Source: CALGLS01 sp047626155
GTDB lineage: Bacteria; Bacteroidota; Bacteroidia; Chitinophagales; Saprospiraceae
Direction: 5' to 3'
Length of the DNA stretch: 64,000 nt
Assembly (NCBI GenBank): GCA_047626155.1
Contig: JBLHRR010000005.1
Location: 1 to 64,000, forward strand
The notes under the pieces were generated by a model that saw only the letters and a list, made by a program, of their open reading frames with translations, was not told the DNA's origin and did no database searches. The position numbers and the translations under genes were made by a program. Of the stretch, positions 25,478 to 35,088 are shown piece after piece (the stretch's first letter is position 1; each line of letters begins with the position of its first letter).

Positions 25478-27455
25478 AAGAAGTCTGTGTTATTTCTTTC
25501 TCCTTTTCTTTTTTCTTTTTAGTTTCAATAATCTATTTGCACAAAAGGACTACAAGTGGGACAAAGAAGTAGCGGTAGCCCCAGCGATCCCCACGGAATT
25601 CCAAGATGCTGATGCGGTTATGATTTATGACAAGCAATTCAGGCAAACTTACTTGGAGGACTACCGGTTTTTCAGTCGTAACATTATTAAGAGAAGAATA
25701 AAAATTCAGACGCAGGAAGGGCTGGAGAAATATGCTCGAATTGTCATTCCAAAAAAGGACGGCATGCACATTGAACAGCTGGATGCCCGTACCATAAAGC
25801 AAGACGGAAGCATCGTAGATCTAGACGCTAAAAAGGACATCAAAGTCATTGAACTAACCGATGATGATGACTTAGACAAAACGAAATACAAAGTATTCTC
25901 TGTCCCTGGAGCAGCTGTTGGTGACGAAATAGAAATGGTTTGTATTCAGGAAGGCTACACTATTCAATGGGGGGCTACGGTGATTTTACATCAGTCGATT
26001 CCTGTTCTGGAAAGTGAGTTTTCGGTGGAGTCAAAAAATAAAGGAATCGTCATTTTGGCAACCAGTCGAAATGGAATGTCTGATGGCAAAATGGAGAAGA
26101 ACATCGGCAATGTGATTTTAACTTGGCGAGCAGAAAATTTGCCTGGACTCTATGAAGAACGGGGAAACATTTCGGCGCGTACACTCCCTCATTTTCTTTA
26201 TGAATTAAACATAGATCGATTATATAAGAACTCTTCTCGGGCCGCTCCAAATATCAAAAGCTGGAGTGCCCTTTTACACCACTATAACGAAAATTACTAC
26301 GATGTTCGAATCCGTAAGGAAAAGAAATTTGATGAAGTGTATGAGGCCATTATGAGCACCGCCAAAAGTAACGCTACAATCCACCGATTAAGAGCGATAC
26401 AGGAATATATCAATGAGGTAAAACTCGAAAAAATCCCAGACAATGAAGCCAGCGAAGGGGTGGAATATTTTCTAAAAAAGAAAACAGCCGATTTTAATAC
26501 CCTCATCAAAATGTATAAAAGCTTATTGGAAAAAATGGGCGTAGACTACCTTTTTGCTGCCGGGCGCTCTAAATATGCGGGACCTATTGATCTCCGTTTT
26601 CCAACTTATTTACAGATAACAGACTTCCTCTTCCTCGTTCCGGATGCAATGGGCAATTCTATAATACTCCCTACCAAGTCAAAATATCGGTCTTATGGTC
26701 TGAATGAAATTCCACTGGAACTCTATGACACGGATATTTACATAATTAGTCCAACTGATAAAAAGTTATTTCAATCTATTAGCCTTCGTGATCAGGGATA
26801 CAAGAGAAATTTGCGACTTAGAAAAATAAAGGTGAGCGTACAATTGGAAGCAGGCACCATTCAATATGCAGCAGCCGAAACTATTTCTGGAGCCCTATCC
26901 ACCCGTTTCAGAAACAGACATTTTAATACATTGGAAAATGAAGAGATGCAGGAATACCTTGATAATTATCTTGAAGATTTAAAGACGGTTAGCATTGATA
27001 CCTTCTACTTATCAAAACGACCAGAAAAAGATCCTTTTCGCTATAAGCTTCATTATAAGTACAAAACCGATAACCAGATTACGAAACTGGAGGATAACGT
27101 TTACATGATCACCTTTGATCACTTTCTGGATCATTATTTACAACGAGCAAGTGCCAATCGGATGTTGGACTACAATGCTCCTTTTGCTTACACTGATGGT
27201 TTTAGCTATTACCTGGAATTTGATCAAAAGGTCAAACTAAGCAATAAGGAAAATCTGGATTTGACTGTTAAAAACGATATGGGCTCTTTTCTAATGAATG
27301 TCAAACAAGTAAACCCTACGACCCTGCTGATTAAATCGAAATACACTTTGATGAAAAGTATAATCCCCGTAGCTCAGGTTCAGGACTTGATCGATTTGAT
27401 GGAAACCGCTGAGAAAGCAGATAATGAGGGAGTTATTTTGGAATTGGTTGACTAG
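25461..27455 (+). CDS. DUF3857 domain protein, transglutaminase-like domain without catalytic residues
   Basis: 664 residues with a signal peptide (about 1-28, ending NLFAQ). A DUF3857 domain (about 45-250) has the usual VIYDKQFRQTYLED start and RRIKIQTQEGLEKYA block. Helices and a transglutaminase-like region (about 280-440) follow. At the place of the catalytic GDCKDMS motif this protein reads TADFNTLIKMY, and no His or Asp partners are evident, so it is probably a non-enzymatic paralogue. The ATG lies inside the 3' end of the upstream gene (17-base overlap), implying coupled translation and possibly a complex between the two. Confidence 0.85.
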   Translation: MKTQLKRSLCYFFLLFFFLFSFNNLFAQKDYKWDKEVAVAPAIPTEFQDADAVMIYDKQFRQTYLEDYRFFSRNIIKRRIKIQTQEGLEKYARIVIPKKDGMHIEQLDARTIKQDGSIVDLDAKKDIKVIELTDDDDLDKTKYKVFSVPGAAVGDEIEMVCIQEGYTIQWGATVILHQSIPVLESEFSVESKNKGIVILATSRNGMSDGKMEKNIGNVILTWRAENLPGLYEERGNISARTLPHFLYELNIDRLYKNSSRAAPNIKSWSALLHHYNENYYDVRIRKEKKFDEVYEAIMSTAKSNATIHRLRAIQEYINEVKLEKIPDNEASEGVEYFLKKKTADFNTLIKMYKSLLEKMGVDYLFAAGRSKYAGPIDLRFPTYLQITDFLFLVPDAMGNSIILPTKSKYRSYGLNEIPLELYDTDIYIISPTDKKLFQSISLRDQGYKRNLRLRKIKVSVQLEAGTIQYAAAETISGALSTRFRNRHFNTLENEEMQEYLDNYLEDLKTVSIDTFYLSKRPEKDPFRYKLHYKYKTDNQITKLEDNVYMITFDHFLDHYLQRASANRMLDYNAPFAYTDGFSYYLEFDQKVKLSNKENLDLTVKNDMGSFLMNVKQVNPTTLLIKSKYTLMKSIIPVAQVQDLIDLMETAEKADNEGVILELVD

Positions 27456-27539
27456 TGATTGGTTAATCCGTTATTGGTTGACTGGTTAATTAGTGCGCTC
27501 AATTCGTGGATTGGCTAATTCGTGTACGCTCTTCGTTGG

Positions 27540-27577
27540 CGAATGGGTATTATTAAGTTGTTAATAATACCCATTCG
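27540..27577 (+). terminator. Terminator of the DUF3857 pair
   Basis: Perfect 17-bp stem (CGAATGGGTATTATTAA and its complement) with a GTTG loop, followed by ATTTTG. It lies 85 bases after the stop. Confidence 0.75.
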
Positions 27578-27767
27578 ATTTTGTCCTGTTAGCCTTAATT
27601 ATTCTTCGGTTGCGCCTCGTTGCGTCGAAGCGGTTACCCCCCCCTTTAATAAAAGACCTTCAACTTGCACACATTAAAATTTAACTCTATCTTAATGGCA
27701 GCTTAATAAAGTGGCATTATTTATCTGTGCTCCTTTTAGCCTTTTCCCACACGACAAAACGAATGAG

Positions 27768-30700
27768 ATGCCGACTTTAAAACTCAACAGTTTACTGTTT
27801 GTCCTGCTATTGCTGGCAAATGGTCTGCTTGGGCAAGCGAGTCATAGCGAAAATACGCTGCAACTTCGTTCTAGTTTGGTCCTTCTCCCCGCTAACGCAG
27901 AAACGTACTTTAACCAAGAGATTCCTCCAACAAAAGCTCATTACCGTTACGTACATTTTTTTAAAATACCCGATGCCACTGAATTAGCAGACCTTCAGAA
28001 GGAAGGCATTCATCTGCTTCAATACCTTTCTAATAGAACTTACATCGCCGCTATTGATACCAAAGGTCGTTTCTCAAAACAACTCCAGGATAATATCCGC
28101 AGCGTTGTGGACATTAAAGCCAATGATAAAATAGCGCCTAAGCTTTTAGCACAGTATCATACCGCAGAGCCTTTCGGCAAAAAGCAAAAAATAACATTTC
28201 TTTTACAATACTATTCAGATTTTCCTACAACTGAAATATTAGTATTATTGCAAAAGCAAAATATTCGTATTTTAGAACAACAGGTTCCTATCCAAGCCAT
28301 CACCGTATCGGCTTCTAAAGACCAGCTAATGGATATTGCTTCCTGGCCAATGATCGCTAATCTGGAAGACCTTTCCATTGACGTTCATCCGGAAGATGAA
28401 CACGGCAGAAGCCACCATCGCAGCAATCTAATTAATAGCTCCTGGGATTCTGACTTACATTTCAATGGAGAAGGCGTTCATATTGCAATAGGTGATGATG
28501 GTTTTATTGGGCCTCATATTGATTTAAAAAACAGAACAGTGCAGGCAGATCTCATTGGAGATAAAGTAGGAGACCATGGAGAAATGGTGGCAGGCATCCT
28601 CGCCGGAGCTGGCAACCTCAACAGTGATAACAAAGGTATTGCAGATGGTGCGACCTTACATGTGCTCCGAGATTTTGAAGCCGTTATAAAAGGAGCTGTT
28701 CTTTTTGAGGAAGAGGGAGTCGTTATCACCAATACCGCTTACAGCGATGGTTGCAACAGAGGTTACACAACCTTGGCTCAACTAGCGGATCAGCAAAGTG
28801 ACCTCATCCCTGAACTCATTCACGTTTTTTCTGCGGGCAACGCAGGTGTCGACGATTGTGAATATGGTGCAGGCAATGGCTGGGGGAACATCACTGGCGG
28901 GGTAAAAACAGGAAAGAACGTTTTGGCTGTTGCCAATCTCAATGTAAACGGAGAAAGGGTTTCGTCGAGTAGCAGAGGGCCTTCTAATGATGGGCGTATT
29001 AAGCCAGATATTGCAGCCTTTGGAGAGGGACAAATGAGTTTATTACCAAATAATGAATACCAAATTGGTAGTGGAACTTCTGCCGCAGCTCCGGTTGTAT
29101 CCGGGGTTTTGGCACAACTATACCAAGCTTATCGCGAAAAGTATAACAATACAAATCCGTCTTCAGCTTTACTAAAGGCTTGCCTCCTCAACAGTGCGGA
29201 TGACCTTGGGAATCCTGGCCCAGATTACTCCTTTGGATGGGGGAAAGTCAATGCTTACCAAGCTTTTAAAATAATCGACGAGGAGCAATGGTTGACAGGC
29301 ACTGCAACGCAAAGCAGTGAGGAGACCTTCTCTATTTCGATACCTGCCAATGTCAAAGAACTGCGAGTGATGCTCTACTGGCATGACAAGGCGGCTTCTC
29401 CGACCAGTGCCAAATCATTGGTTCATGACATTGACTTAAATGTAGAAACGCCCGATGGTGTTATTCACCTACCTTGGGTATTGAATAATAATCCATCGGC
29501 AGATTTACTCGATTCACCCGCAGGCATCGGAGCAGATCATTTGAACAATATGGAACAGGTCTTTATTTCGAATCCAGCAGCGGGCAATTATGATTTTCAT
29601 GTAAATGGTTTTGAAATTCCGTTTACAGAACAAGAATATTACATTGTCTATTCCTATGCTTTTGATGAGCTTAAATTGACCTTTCCAAACGGTGGAGAAT
29701 CCTTTGCACCCACAGATCAAATACAAATACATTGGGAAGCTTTGGGTAGTTCTTCTGAGTTTAAATTAGAATATTCAAGTAACAACGGGAACTCTTGGAA
29801 TCCCCTCACCATTTTGCCAGGCCATCTACGCCAGTTCCTTTGGACGGTACCCGATCTGCAGTCAGGAGAGGTAGTTGTGCGCGTAAATCGTGAAAATCAA
29901 GTGGCTTCCAGCGAGCAGGTCTTTTCCATTTATCAAACACCCAGTGGGTTTTCCGTTAGCAAGGTTTGTCCAACTTTTGTTCAACTAAGTTGGGATGCCC
30001 TAGATGCCGCAGCGACCTATACCATTTACCAATTAGGAGAACGATATATGGATAGCATTGCAACAACAAGCAATACTTCGATTGATATTCCGATTTCTGA
30101 TCCAACAAAAAAACAATGGTTCGCTATAAGCGCAGAAGCGGTTAATGGTGCAAAAGGTAAGCGGAACTTGGCCATCCAAACAGAAGGCGAAATCCTTAAT
30201 TGTACTCCCGTCAAAGACATGGCGCTCACTGCGATTGTCAATCCATCTAGCAGTAATGTTTCTGATTGTTTCAGTCAGGAGATGCCCATCAGAATTAACC
30301 TTACAAATACAGGTAGTGAAACGCAAAGTAATATTCCAGTTTATTATCAATACAATAATGAACCAGTAGTTTCGGGTATTTTTAGCGGCTCTCTTCCTCC
30401 AGACGTTACTGTTAATTACAACTTTCCCACAGCCATTATTACCAATGGACTTGGGATACATACACTAAAGGTCTGGACGGGGTTCCCTTTGGATGAGGCC
30501 ACTTATAACGATACACTGGCCTTCCAATTTGAGGTAGTCGAAAGTACCATAAATGAATTGCCATTTTTTGAAAACTTTGATGACTTTGAACTCTGTTCTA
30601 CGGATGCAAGCTGTGCTGTAACTTGTTTGTTACAAAACGACTGGCAAAACACAGAAAATAGTAGAGACGGTATTGACTGGCGTGTGCATCGGGAGCGAAC

Positions 30701-32657
30701 GCCTACTTTTGGAACGGGGCCAGACACAGATCAAAATACAAGGACGGAGGTAGGTCAGTATTTATATTTGGAAGCAGGCGCTGGCTGTTTCGCTCAAAAC
30801 GCTATTCTGACTAGTCCTTGCATCGACCTCAATAATGCGGTTACTCCTACGCTGACTTTTTGGTACCATATGTATGGGCTTAGCATGGGTTCTTTACAAA
30901 TCGATTTATTTGATGGCGAGGAATGGCATTTCAATATTAGCAATGCCATTGTTGGAGATCAGGGAGATCAATGGAGAAAATCAACGATAGATTTGAGTCC
31001 TTTTGCCAATAATTTAATAACACTTCGCTTTCGCGGAAAAACGGGAGGTGGCTTCTTTACGGATCTGGCGATTGACAACCTCTCTGTCTACGATGCGAAT
31101 ACGCCTCCAGTGGCCGACTTTATTGTGAATAAGAGACAGGGCTGCTCTGACGAAGTCATTCGTTTTATAGACAATTCTATTAATGAAGGAACAAGTTGGA
31201 ACTGGGATTTTGAACCCAGTACGGTTAGCTTTGTAGAAAATACCAATGCTCAGTCGCAGCATCCTGTGGTGCAGTTTTCCGAAACCGGGCTTTATTCTGT
31301 AACGCTTTCTACAGGTAATAGCTTTGGCACTACCGACTTGCAAAGAGCAGATTATATTTTAATTTCAGATGGCGTTCCTCTTCCCTATATACAGGATTTT
31401 GATGGCATCTCCTTTCCACCTCAAAATTGGCAATTAGAAAATACAGATAATAATATCAGCTGGGTGACTTCCGAGGTAATTGGCAAAAACGGAGCATTTA
31501 GTAAGGCCGCTTTTATGAATAACTTCAGTTATAATAAATCTGATGAAGACGATGTTCTGACGGCTCCAATTGTCAATCTAAAAAACAGCATCAGCCCATT
31601 GCTTCGCTTTGATTATTCTTATGTGAGTTATAGTAATAAATTTTCAGATCAGCTTGAAGTCATACTTTCTACAGATTGTGGAAATAGCTTTACGATTCCT
31701 TTATTTGAAAAAAGTGGAAACGATTTGGCTACTGCTGAAAATCAAAAAATGGCCTGGACTCCGCAGGGAAGTATTGATTGGGAAACGGTCATTATTGACC
31801 TTGGTGATTATATTGGGCAATCCATTTCCATACGCTTTGTGAACACCTGTCAGTTTGGTAATAATTTGTATTTGGATAATATAGCGGTTTACGAAAACGG
31901 AGCATTTCCAGTAACTAGTTTCAATATTGAATCCGCTGATATCAGTATTTGTGTTGGTGATAGTTTGACTTTTAGTAATACTACCTTTGGGAACGACGGC
32001 GGAACTTATTTCTGGAATTTTGGAAATAACAATATACCTCCGAATGCCAATACCGAAGGTGCCCATACTGTAAGCTTTCCTGAAACGGGACAACAGAGCA
32101 TCACGCTGATAGCTACTAATGATCTCGGAACCGACGTAAAAACCTCTCACATTGAAGTCATAGATATCCCTATTGTTGATTTCGAAATTGCACCAAACGG
32201 TCTGGAAGTTCAATTTGACAACAATAGTATTTATGGAGCAACCTACCTTTGGGATTTTGGAGATGGACAAAATTCCAATGCGGTCAATCCTATGCATACC
32301 TTTGCTAGTTCTGGTAGCTACGAAGTAACCTTAACCGTGAGCAATAGTTGCGGGACGACCGAACACAGTCAGATGCTGGTGCTTTCCAATAGCCATTCTC
32401 CTCCTTCTTTCGAGTTAAGTGTTTTTCCAAATCCTGCTGAAAATTGGTTTGTGTTAAAAACGAATAACAATGTAAATGTAGAAATGAATTATCAGATTCT
32501 TAGCGTTTCCGGGCAGCTGGTTTCGGAAGCGATATTGAGTGTCTCGTCTGGGGAGCAATCGCAGGTAGTGGATATTCGTGGTTTGGCGGCTGGAGTTTAT
32601 TTTTTGCGTTTTGAGGTTGGGTTTTTTGTGGGGGCCCGGAAGTTGGTGGTGTTTTAG
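27768..32657 (+). CDS. S8 (subtilisin-like) serine protease with PKD and adhesion-type domains and a T9SS sorting domain
   Basis: 1629 residues from the ATG at 27768, which starts a good signal peptide (cleaved near LLGQA); a GTG 19 codons upstream is less likely. A pro-region is followed by the peptidase S8 domain (about 220-510), with Asp243 in GDDGF, His269 in GDHGEMVAG and Ser438 in GTSAAAP. A jelly-roll/P-like domain (about 520-630), a FPNGGE-type Ig-like domain, an FN3-like domain, MAM/choice-of-anchor-like modules and PKD domains (the clearest contains YLWDFGDGQNSNAVNPMHTF) follow. The last 80 residues (SVFPNPAENWFVL...) are a type A T9SS sorting domain. It should be exported across both membranes and anchored or released as a surface protease. 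Confidence 0.92.
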   Translation: MPTLKLNSLLFVLLLLANGLLGQASHSENTLQLRSSLVLLPANAETYFNQEIPPTKAHYRYVHFFKIPDATELADLQKEGIHLLQYLSNRTYIAAIDTKGRFSKQLQDNIRSVVDIKANDKIAPKLLAQYHTAEPFGKKQKITFLLQYYSDFPTTEILVLLQKQNIRILEQQVPIQAITVSASKDQLMDIASWPMIANLEDLSIDVHPEDEHGRSHHRSNLINSSWDSDLHFNGEGVHIAIGDDGFIGPHIDLKNRTVQADLIGDKVGDHGEMVAGILAGAGNLNSDNKGIADGATLHVLRDFEAVIKGAVLFEEEGVVITNTAYSDGCNRGYTTLAQLADQQSDLIPELIHVFSAGNAGVDDCEYGAGNGWGNITGGVKTGKNVLAVANLNVNGERVSSSSRGPSNDGRIKPDIAAFGEGQMSLLPNNEYQIGSGTSAAAPVVSGVLAQLYQAYREKYNNTNPSSALLKACLLNSADDLGNPGPDYSFGWGKVNAYQAFKIIDEEQWLTGTATQSSEETFSISIPANVKELRVMLYWHDKAASPTSAKSLVHDIDLNVETPDGVIHLPWVLNNNPSADLLDSPAGIGADHLNNMEQVFISNPAAGNYDFHVNGFEIPFTEQEYYIVYSYAFDELKLTFPNGGESFAPTDQIQIHWEALGSSSEFKLEYSSNNGNSWNPLTILPGHLRQFLWTVPDLQSGEVVVRVNRENQVASSEQVFSIYQTPSGFSVSKVCPTFVQLSWDALDAAATYTIYQLGERYMDSIATTSNTSIDIPISDPTKKQWFAISAEAVNGAKGKRNLAIQTEGEILNCTPVKDMALTAIVNPSSSNVSDCFSQEMPIRINLTNTGSETQSNIPVYYQYNNEPVVSGIFSGSLPPDVTVNYNFPTAIITNGLGIHTLKVWTGFPLDEATYNDTLAFQFEVVESTINELPFFENFDDFELCSTDASCAVTCLLQNDWQNTENSRDGIDWRVHRERTPTFGTGPDTDQNTRTEVGQYLYLEAGAGCFAQNAILTSPCIDLNNAVTPTLTFWYHMYGLSMGSLQIDLFDGEEWHFNISNAIVGDQGDQWRKSTIDLSPFANNLITLRFRGKTGGGFFTDLAIDNLSVYDANTPPVADFIVNKRQGCSDEVIRFIDNSINEGTSWNWDFEPSTVSFVENTNAQSQHPVVQFSETGLYSVTLSTGNSFGTTDLQRADYILISDGVPLPYIQDFDGISFPPQNWQLENTDNNISWVTSEVIGKNGAFSKAAFMNNFSYNKSDEDDVLTAPIVNLKNSISPLLRFDYSYVSYSNKFSDQLEVILSTDCGNSFTIPLFEKSGNDLATAENQKMAWTPQGSIDWETVIIDLGDYIGQSISIRFVNTCQFGNNLYLDNIAVYENGAFPVTSFNIESADISICVGDSLTFSNTTFGNDGGTYFWNFGNNNIPPNANTEGAHTVSFPETGQQSITLIATNDLGTDVKTSHIEVIDIPIVDFEIAPNGLEVQFDNNSIYGATYLWDFGDGQNSNAVNPMHTFASSGSYEVTLTVSNSCGTTEHSQMLVLSNSHSPPSFELSVFPNPAENWFVLKTNNNVNVEMNYQILSVSGQLVSEAILSVSSGEQSQVVDIRGLAAGVYFLRFEVGFFVGARKLVVF

Positions 32658-32671
32658 GAAGTCGCGGATTC

Positions 32672-32734
32672 CGCCTCTACAGCGGAGCTGTAAGTTTACA
32701 TTAAGAGGTCGTTTACAGCTCTACTGTAGAGGCG
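32672..32734. terminator. Long inverted repeat between convergent T9SS cargo genes
   Basis: 22-bp arms with one two-base mismatch (CGCCTCTACAG-CG-GAGCTGTAA with TTACAGCTC-TA-CTGTAGAGGCG) and a 19-base loop. Probably a bidirectional terminator for the S8 protease (plus) and the 518-residue protein (minus). A partial third CACTGTAGAAGCGAA unit follows, which hints at a repeat family. Confidence 0.55.
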
Positions 32735-32755
32735 AACGTCACTGTAGAAGCGAAC

Positions 32756-34312
32756 TCACTGCACCACAATCTCCTTCGTCAAAATTTCTTCCCCCACCCG
32801 ACACCGCAGCCAATAAATCCCACTCGGTAAACCACCCACCGGAATCATATGCGTAATATCCCCATGACGACTTTGGAACTCTAACGCTGTTTTTCCTGAC
32901 ACATCCACCAAACTAAAATAAGCCGTTTCTTTCAACATCGGGTGTTGGAAATAAACATTCAGATAATCGGTAGCAGGATTCGGATATGTTTTTATTTCGA
33001 AGCTGGCTTCTTGTAACTCTACTGTTGGAGAGGTGAGGTGGCAGCCGGGGACTAGGCAGCCGTGTTGGTCTACTTTTACGATCCAGGCGCGTTGGAGGGG
33101 GAGGTCACCAGTAAGTTGATTAAAATCAGCGGCTTGTCCGACCATCACAAAACCACCATCGGGTGTTTCTTCCAAGTCGTAAAAAATATGGTTCTCAGCA
33201 GCACTCTGTATATGGTTGTATCTCCGCGTCCATAAGCTATCTCCTTCTTTTGATATTTTGGCAACCAAACCGAGATAGTCGTATCCATTTTCTAAGGGGT
33301 TCGGACGATAACTTCTGCCCGCAACAACGTAGCCGGAACCGTCGGAGATTTCGACCATTTTGTTAATCACATTTGAACTATGAAATAGTGAGTCTCTTAT
33401 ACTTACTCCCCATTCAAAATTGCGATCAGCATCTAATTTAAAGACATAGGGTTGCCAATATAAAAAAGTCCCAGGCAACTGCCCAAACTCAATTCCTTTC
33501 CCGCTAGCCAAGAGGTAGCCGCCGTCATCTGTTTTTAGAATGTCCGATACACGATTCCTAAGTTCACCTACCGGTGATTCGTACTCCCATTCTACTTCCC
33601 CTTCTAAATTAGTTTGAACAAGAAACGCCCTTGAAAAATAGTCTTGATTAGAAAAATTAATGTTATTTATATGCCCTCCAAATATGATTTTATCTTCTTC
33701 TATCAACATTCCTCCTACTGCTTCACTGTTTTGGTTTTCGCCGTAAACCACCCCCCAATCAAATTGGCCCAATGAATTTACCTTTTTCAAATAGATATCC
33801 GTATTTGAATTTATTGTATTGGTAATATTTGATATCATATAATAGCCATCATCTGGTGCTTTAATAGAATTTATCAAAGCGATAAAACCATTATCAGGAA
33901 GATATGGACTTCTATATTTTCTAGTGAATAGCGTGTCTCCATCCGCATTATATTTAATCAGTAAGTCAGCTCTTCCTAAAGTATCAAAATAGGTACCTGA
34001 AACCATGAAATTTTCATTATCCTTTTCCAATGTATTATACCATGTTCCAAAATATTCTATGGAATCAACTAAAGTTTTATACCAAATTACCTCTCCCTCA
34101 AATGAAATTTTTGCGAATATACTTCCCAATTGGAAAGGAGGAAGAGAATCATTAGCAACACCACATACATAAAAACAACTATCAGTTACTTCTATACTAC
34201 CTAGTACAGACGAGGTAGGTCGATCAAAGTCTAATCTGTAGTTGTATGTGGATTGTGCGCTTGTCCAAGAAACACAACAGGATAGAATAAAAATTAATAA
34301 TATCGTTTTCAT
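32756..34312 (-). CDS. Secreted beta-propeller-like protein with a T9SS sorting domain
   Basis: 518 residues with a signal peptide (about 1-19, ending WTSAQ). The body consists of recurring units of about 50-60 residues with patterns such as DDGGYLLASGKG, DGSGYVVAGRSY and PDGGFVMVGQAA, each followed by a strand with KLDADRNFEWG-like sequence, as in delta-60/propeller-type repeats. The C-terminal 80 residues (IKTYPNPATDYLNVYF..., ending KEIVVQ) form a type A T9SS sorting domain. Surface or secreted; function unknown. Its C-terminal part from VKVDQHGCLVPGCHL onward is closely similar to the tail of the pseudogene at 35089-35919. Confidence 0.82.
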   Translation of the reverse strand: MKTILLIFILSCCVSWTSAQSTYNYRLDFDRPTSSVLGSIEVTDSCFYVCGVANDSLPPFQLGSIFAKISFEGEVIWYKTLVDSIEYFGTWYNTLEKDNENFMVSGTYFDTLGRADLLIKYNADGDTLFTRKYRSPYLPDNGFIALINSIKAPDDGYYMISNITNTINSNTDIYLKKVNSLGQFDWGVVYGENQNSEAVGGMLIEEDKIIFGGHINNINFSNQDYFSRAFLVQTNLEGEVEWEYESPVGELRNRVSDILKTDDGGYLLASGKGIEFGQLPGTFLYWQPYVFKLDADRNFEWGVSIRDSLFHSSNVINKMVEISDGSGYVVAGRSYRPNPLENGYDYLGLVAKISKEGDSLWTRRYNHIQSAAENHIFYDLEETPDGGFVMVGQAADFNQLTGDLPLQRAWIVKVDQHGCLVPGCHLTSPTVELQEASFEIKTYPNPATDYLNVYFQHPMLKETAYFSLVDVSGKTALEFQSRHGDITHMIPVGGLPSGIYWLRCRVGEEILTKEIVVQ

Positions 34313-34326
34313 AATTTTTAAATTTA

Positions 34327-34356
34327 GAGTTCCGAGACTATTTAGCCTCGGAACTC
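34327..34356 (-). terminator. Hairpin between the truncated cargo fragment and the propeller gene
   Basis: Perfect 10-bp stem GAGTTCCGAG / CTCGGAACTC with a 10-base loop, nine bases after the stop of the upstream minus-strand fragment. Its downstream edge is A/T-rich. Confidence 0.6.
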
Positions 34357-34364
34357 ATTCATTA

Positions 34365-35012
34365 TTATTTTACAATAACCAATTTTCCAGTATTTAGTGG
34401 ATGATCATTACTGCAAATGCTGTAATAATAAATACCAGGTAACAAAGAGTTAGCATCCCAACTAACGAAGCCGTCTTTATCATTACTTGTCTCAATATTC
34501 GATAGATGTTTTCCATTTGAATTGTAAACTTTTATTACCAAATTAGAATAGCTTCTATCAAGGTGATATTCAAAGGTCAGTTTATCGGTAGCAGGGTTTG
34601 GAAAAGCAATTACGCGATTTCCCTCCTCTACTTTTCCTTCATTCTCATTCAACCGAGCTGCGGAGAATGACGGGAAAATAGTCGGATCAAAAATATCAAA
34701 TCCGAAACTGTGGTTCAGTATATTTTTTGCTTGCTGTCCTGCAACTCCCTGGCTATTATAAGCTATACTTTTAATATCTTCTATTTCCGTCAAGTCCAAA
34801 TCAGCAATGCATTTCCCTTGAGTTCCTAAACTAATTTGTATATTCTTAAAAATACTAAAATAATTGTATTCTAATAGCTGATTTTGGGTCATTTGAAAAT
34901 TAGCAGGCATATTATTCAATTGCTGAATAGCTTCTGTTGTATTATTTTCATGTAAGTAATAATCAACCTGCTCGCACCATCTCTCTTTCTCCGCGACCAC
35001 TCGCGTCCCCAC
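34365..35012 (-). pseudogene. Truncated T9SS cargo gene: C-terminal fragment with sorting domain
   Basis: 215 codons from a GTG at 35012. There is no signal peptide. The product begins inside a helical region (WCEQVDYYLHENNTTEAI), passes through an NSQGVAGQQAKNIL segment, and ends in a complete type A T9SS sorting domain (VIAFPNPATDKLTFEYHLD..., ending GKLVIVK). A sorting domain without an export signal cannot function, so this is best read as the 3' remnant of a much larger cargo gene. The frame stays open upstream to about 35082, through a hairpin-forming sequence unlike coding DNA, which marks the breakpoint. The fragment could still be transcribed. Confidence 0.7.
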
Positions 35013-35016
35013 GTTC

Positions 35017-35080
35017 GCTCGGTAAATGCTCCGGCATTTAACCGAACTCTCTCGTGGCCTCTGGCCATTAACTAATACTC
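35017..35080. repeat. Hairpin-rich intergenic element at a gene breakpoint
   Basis: Two adjacent hairpins: AAATGC-TCCG-GCATTT and GTGGCC-TCT-GGCCAT. It lies exactly between the truncated cargo fragment and the 3' end of the neighbouring pseudogene. Only one copy is seen in this window. It may be a REP-like or inserted element. Confidence 0.4.
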
Positions 35081-35088
35081 AATTGACT

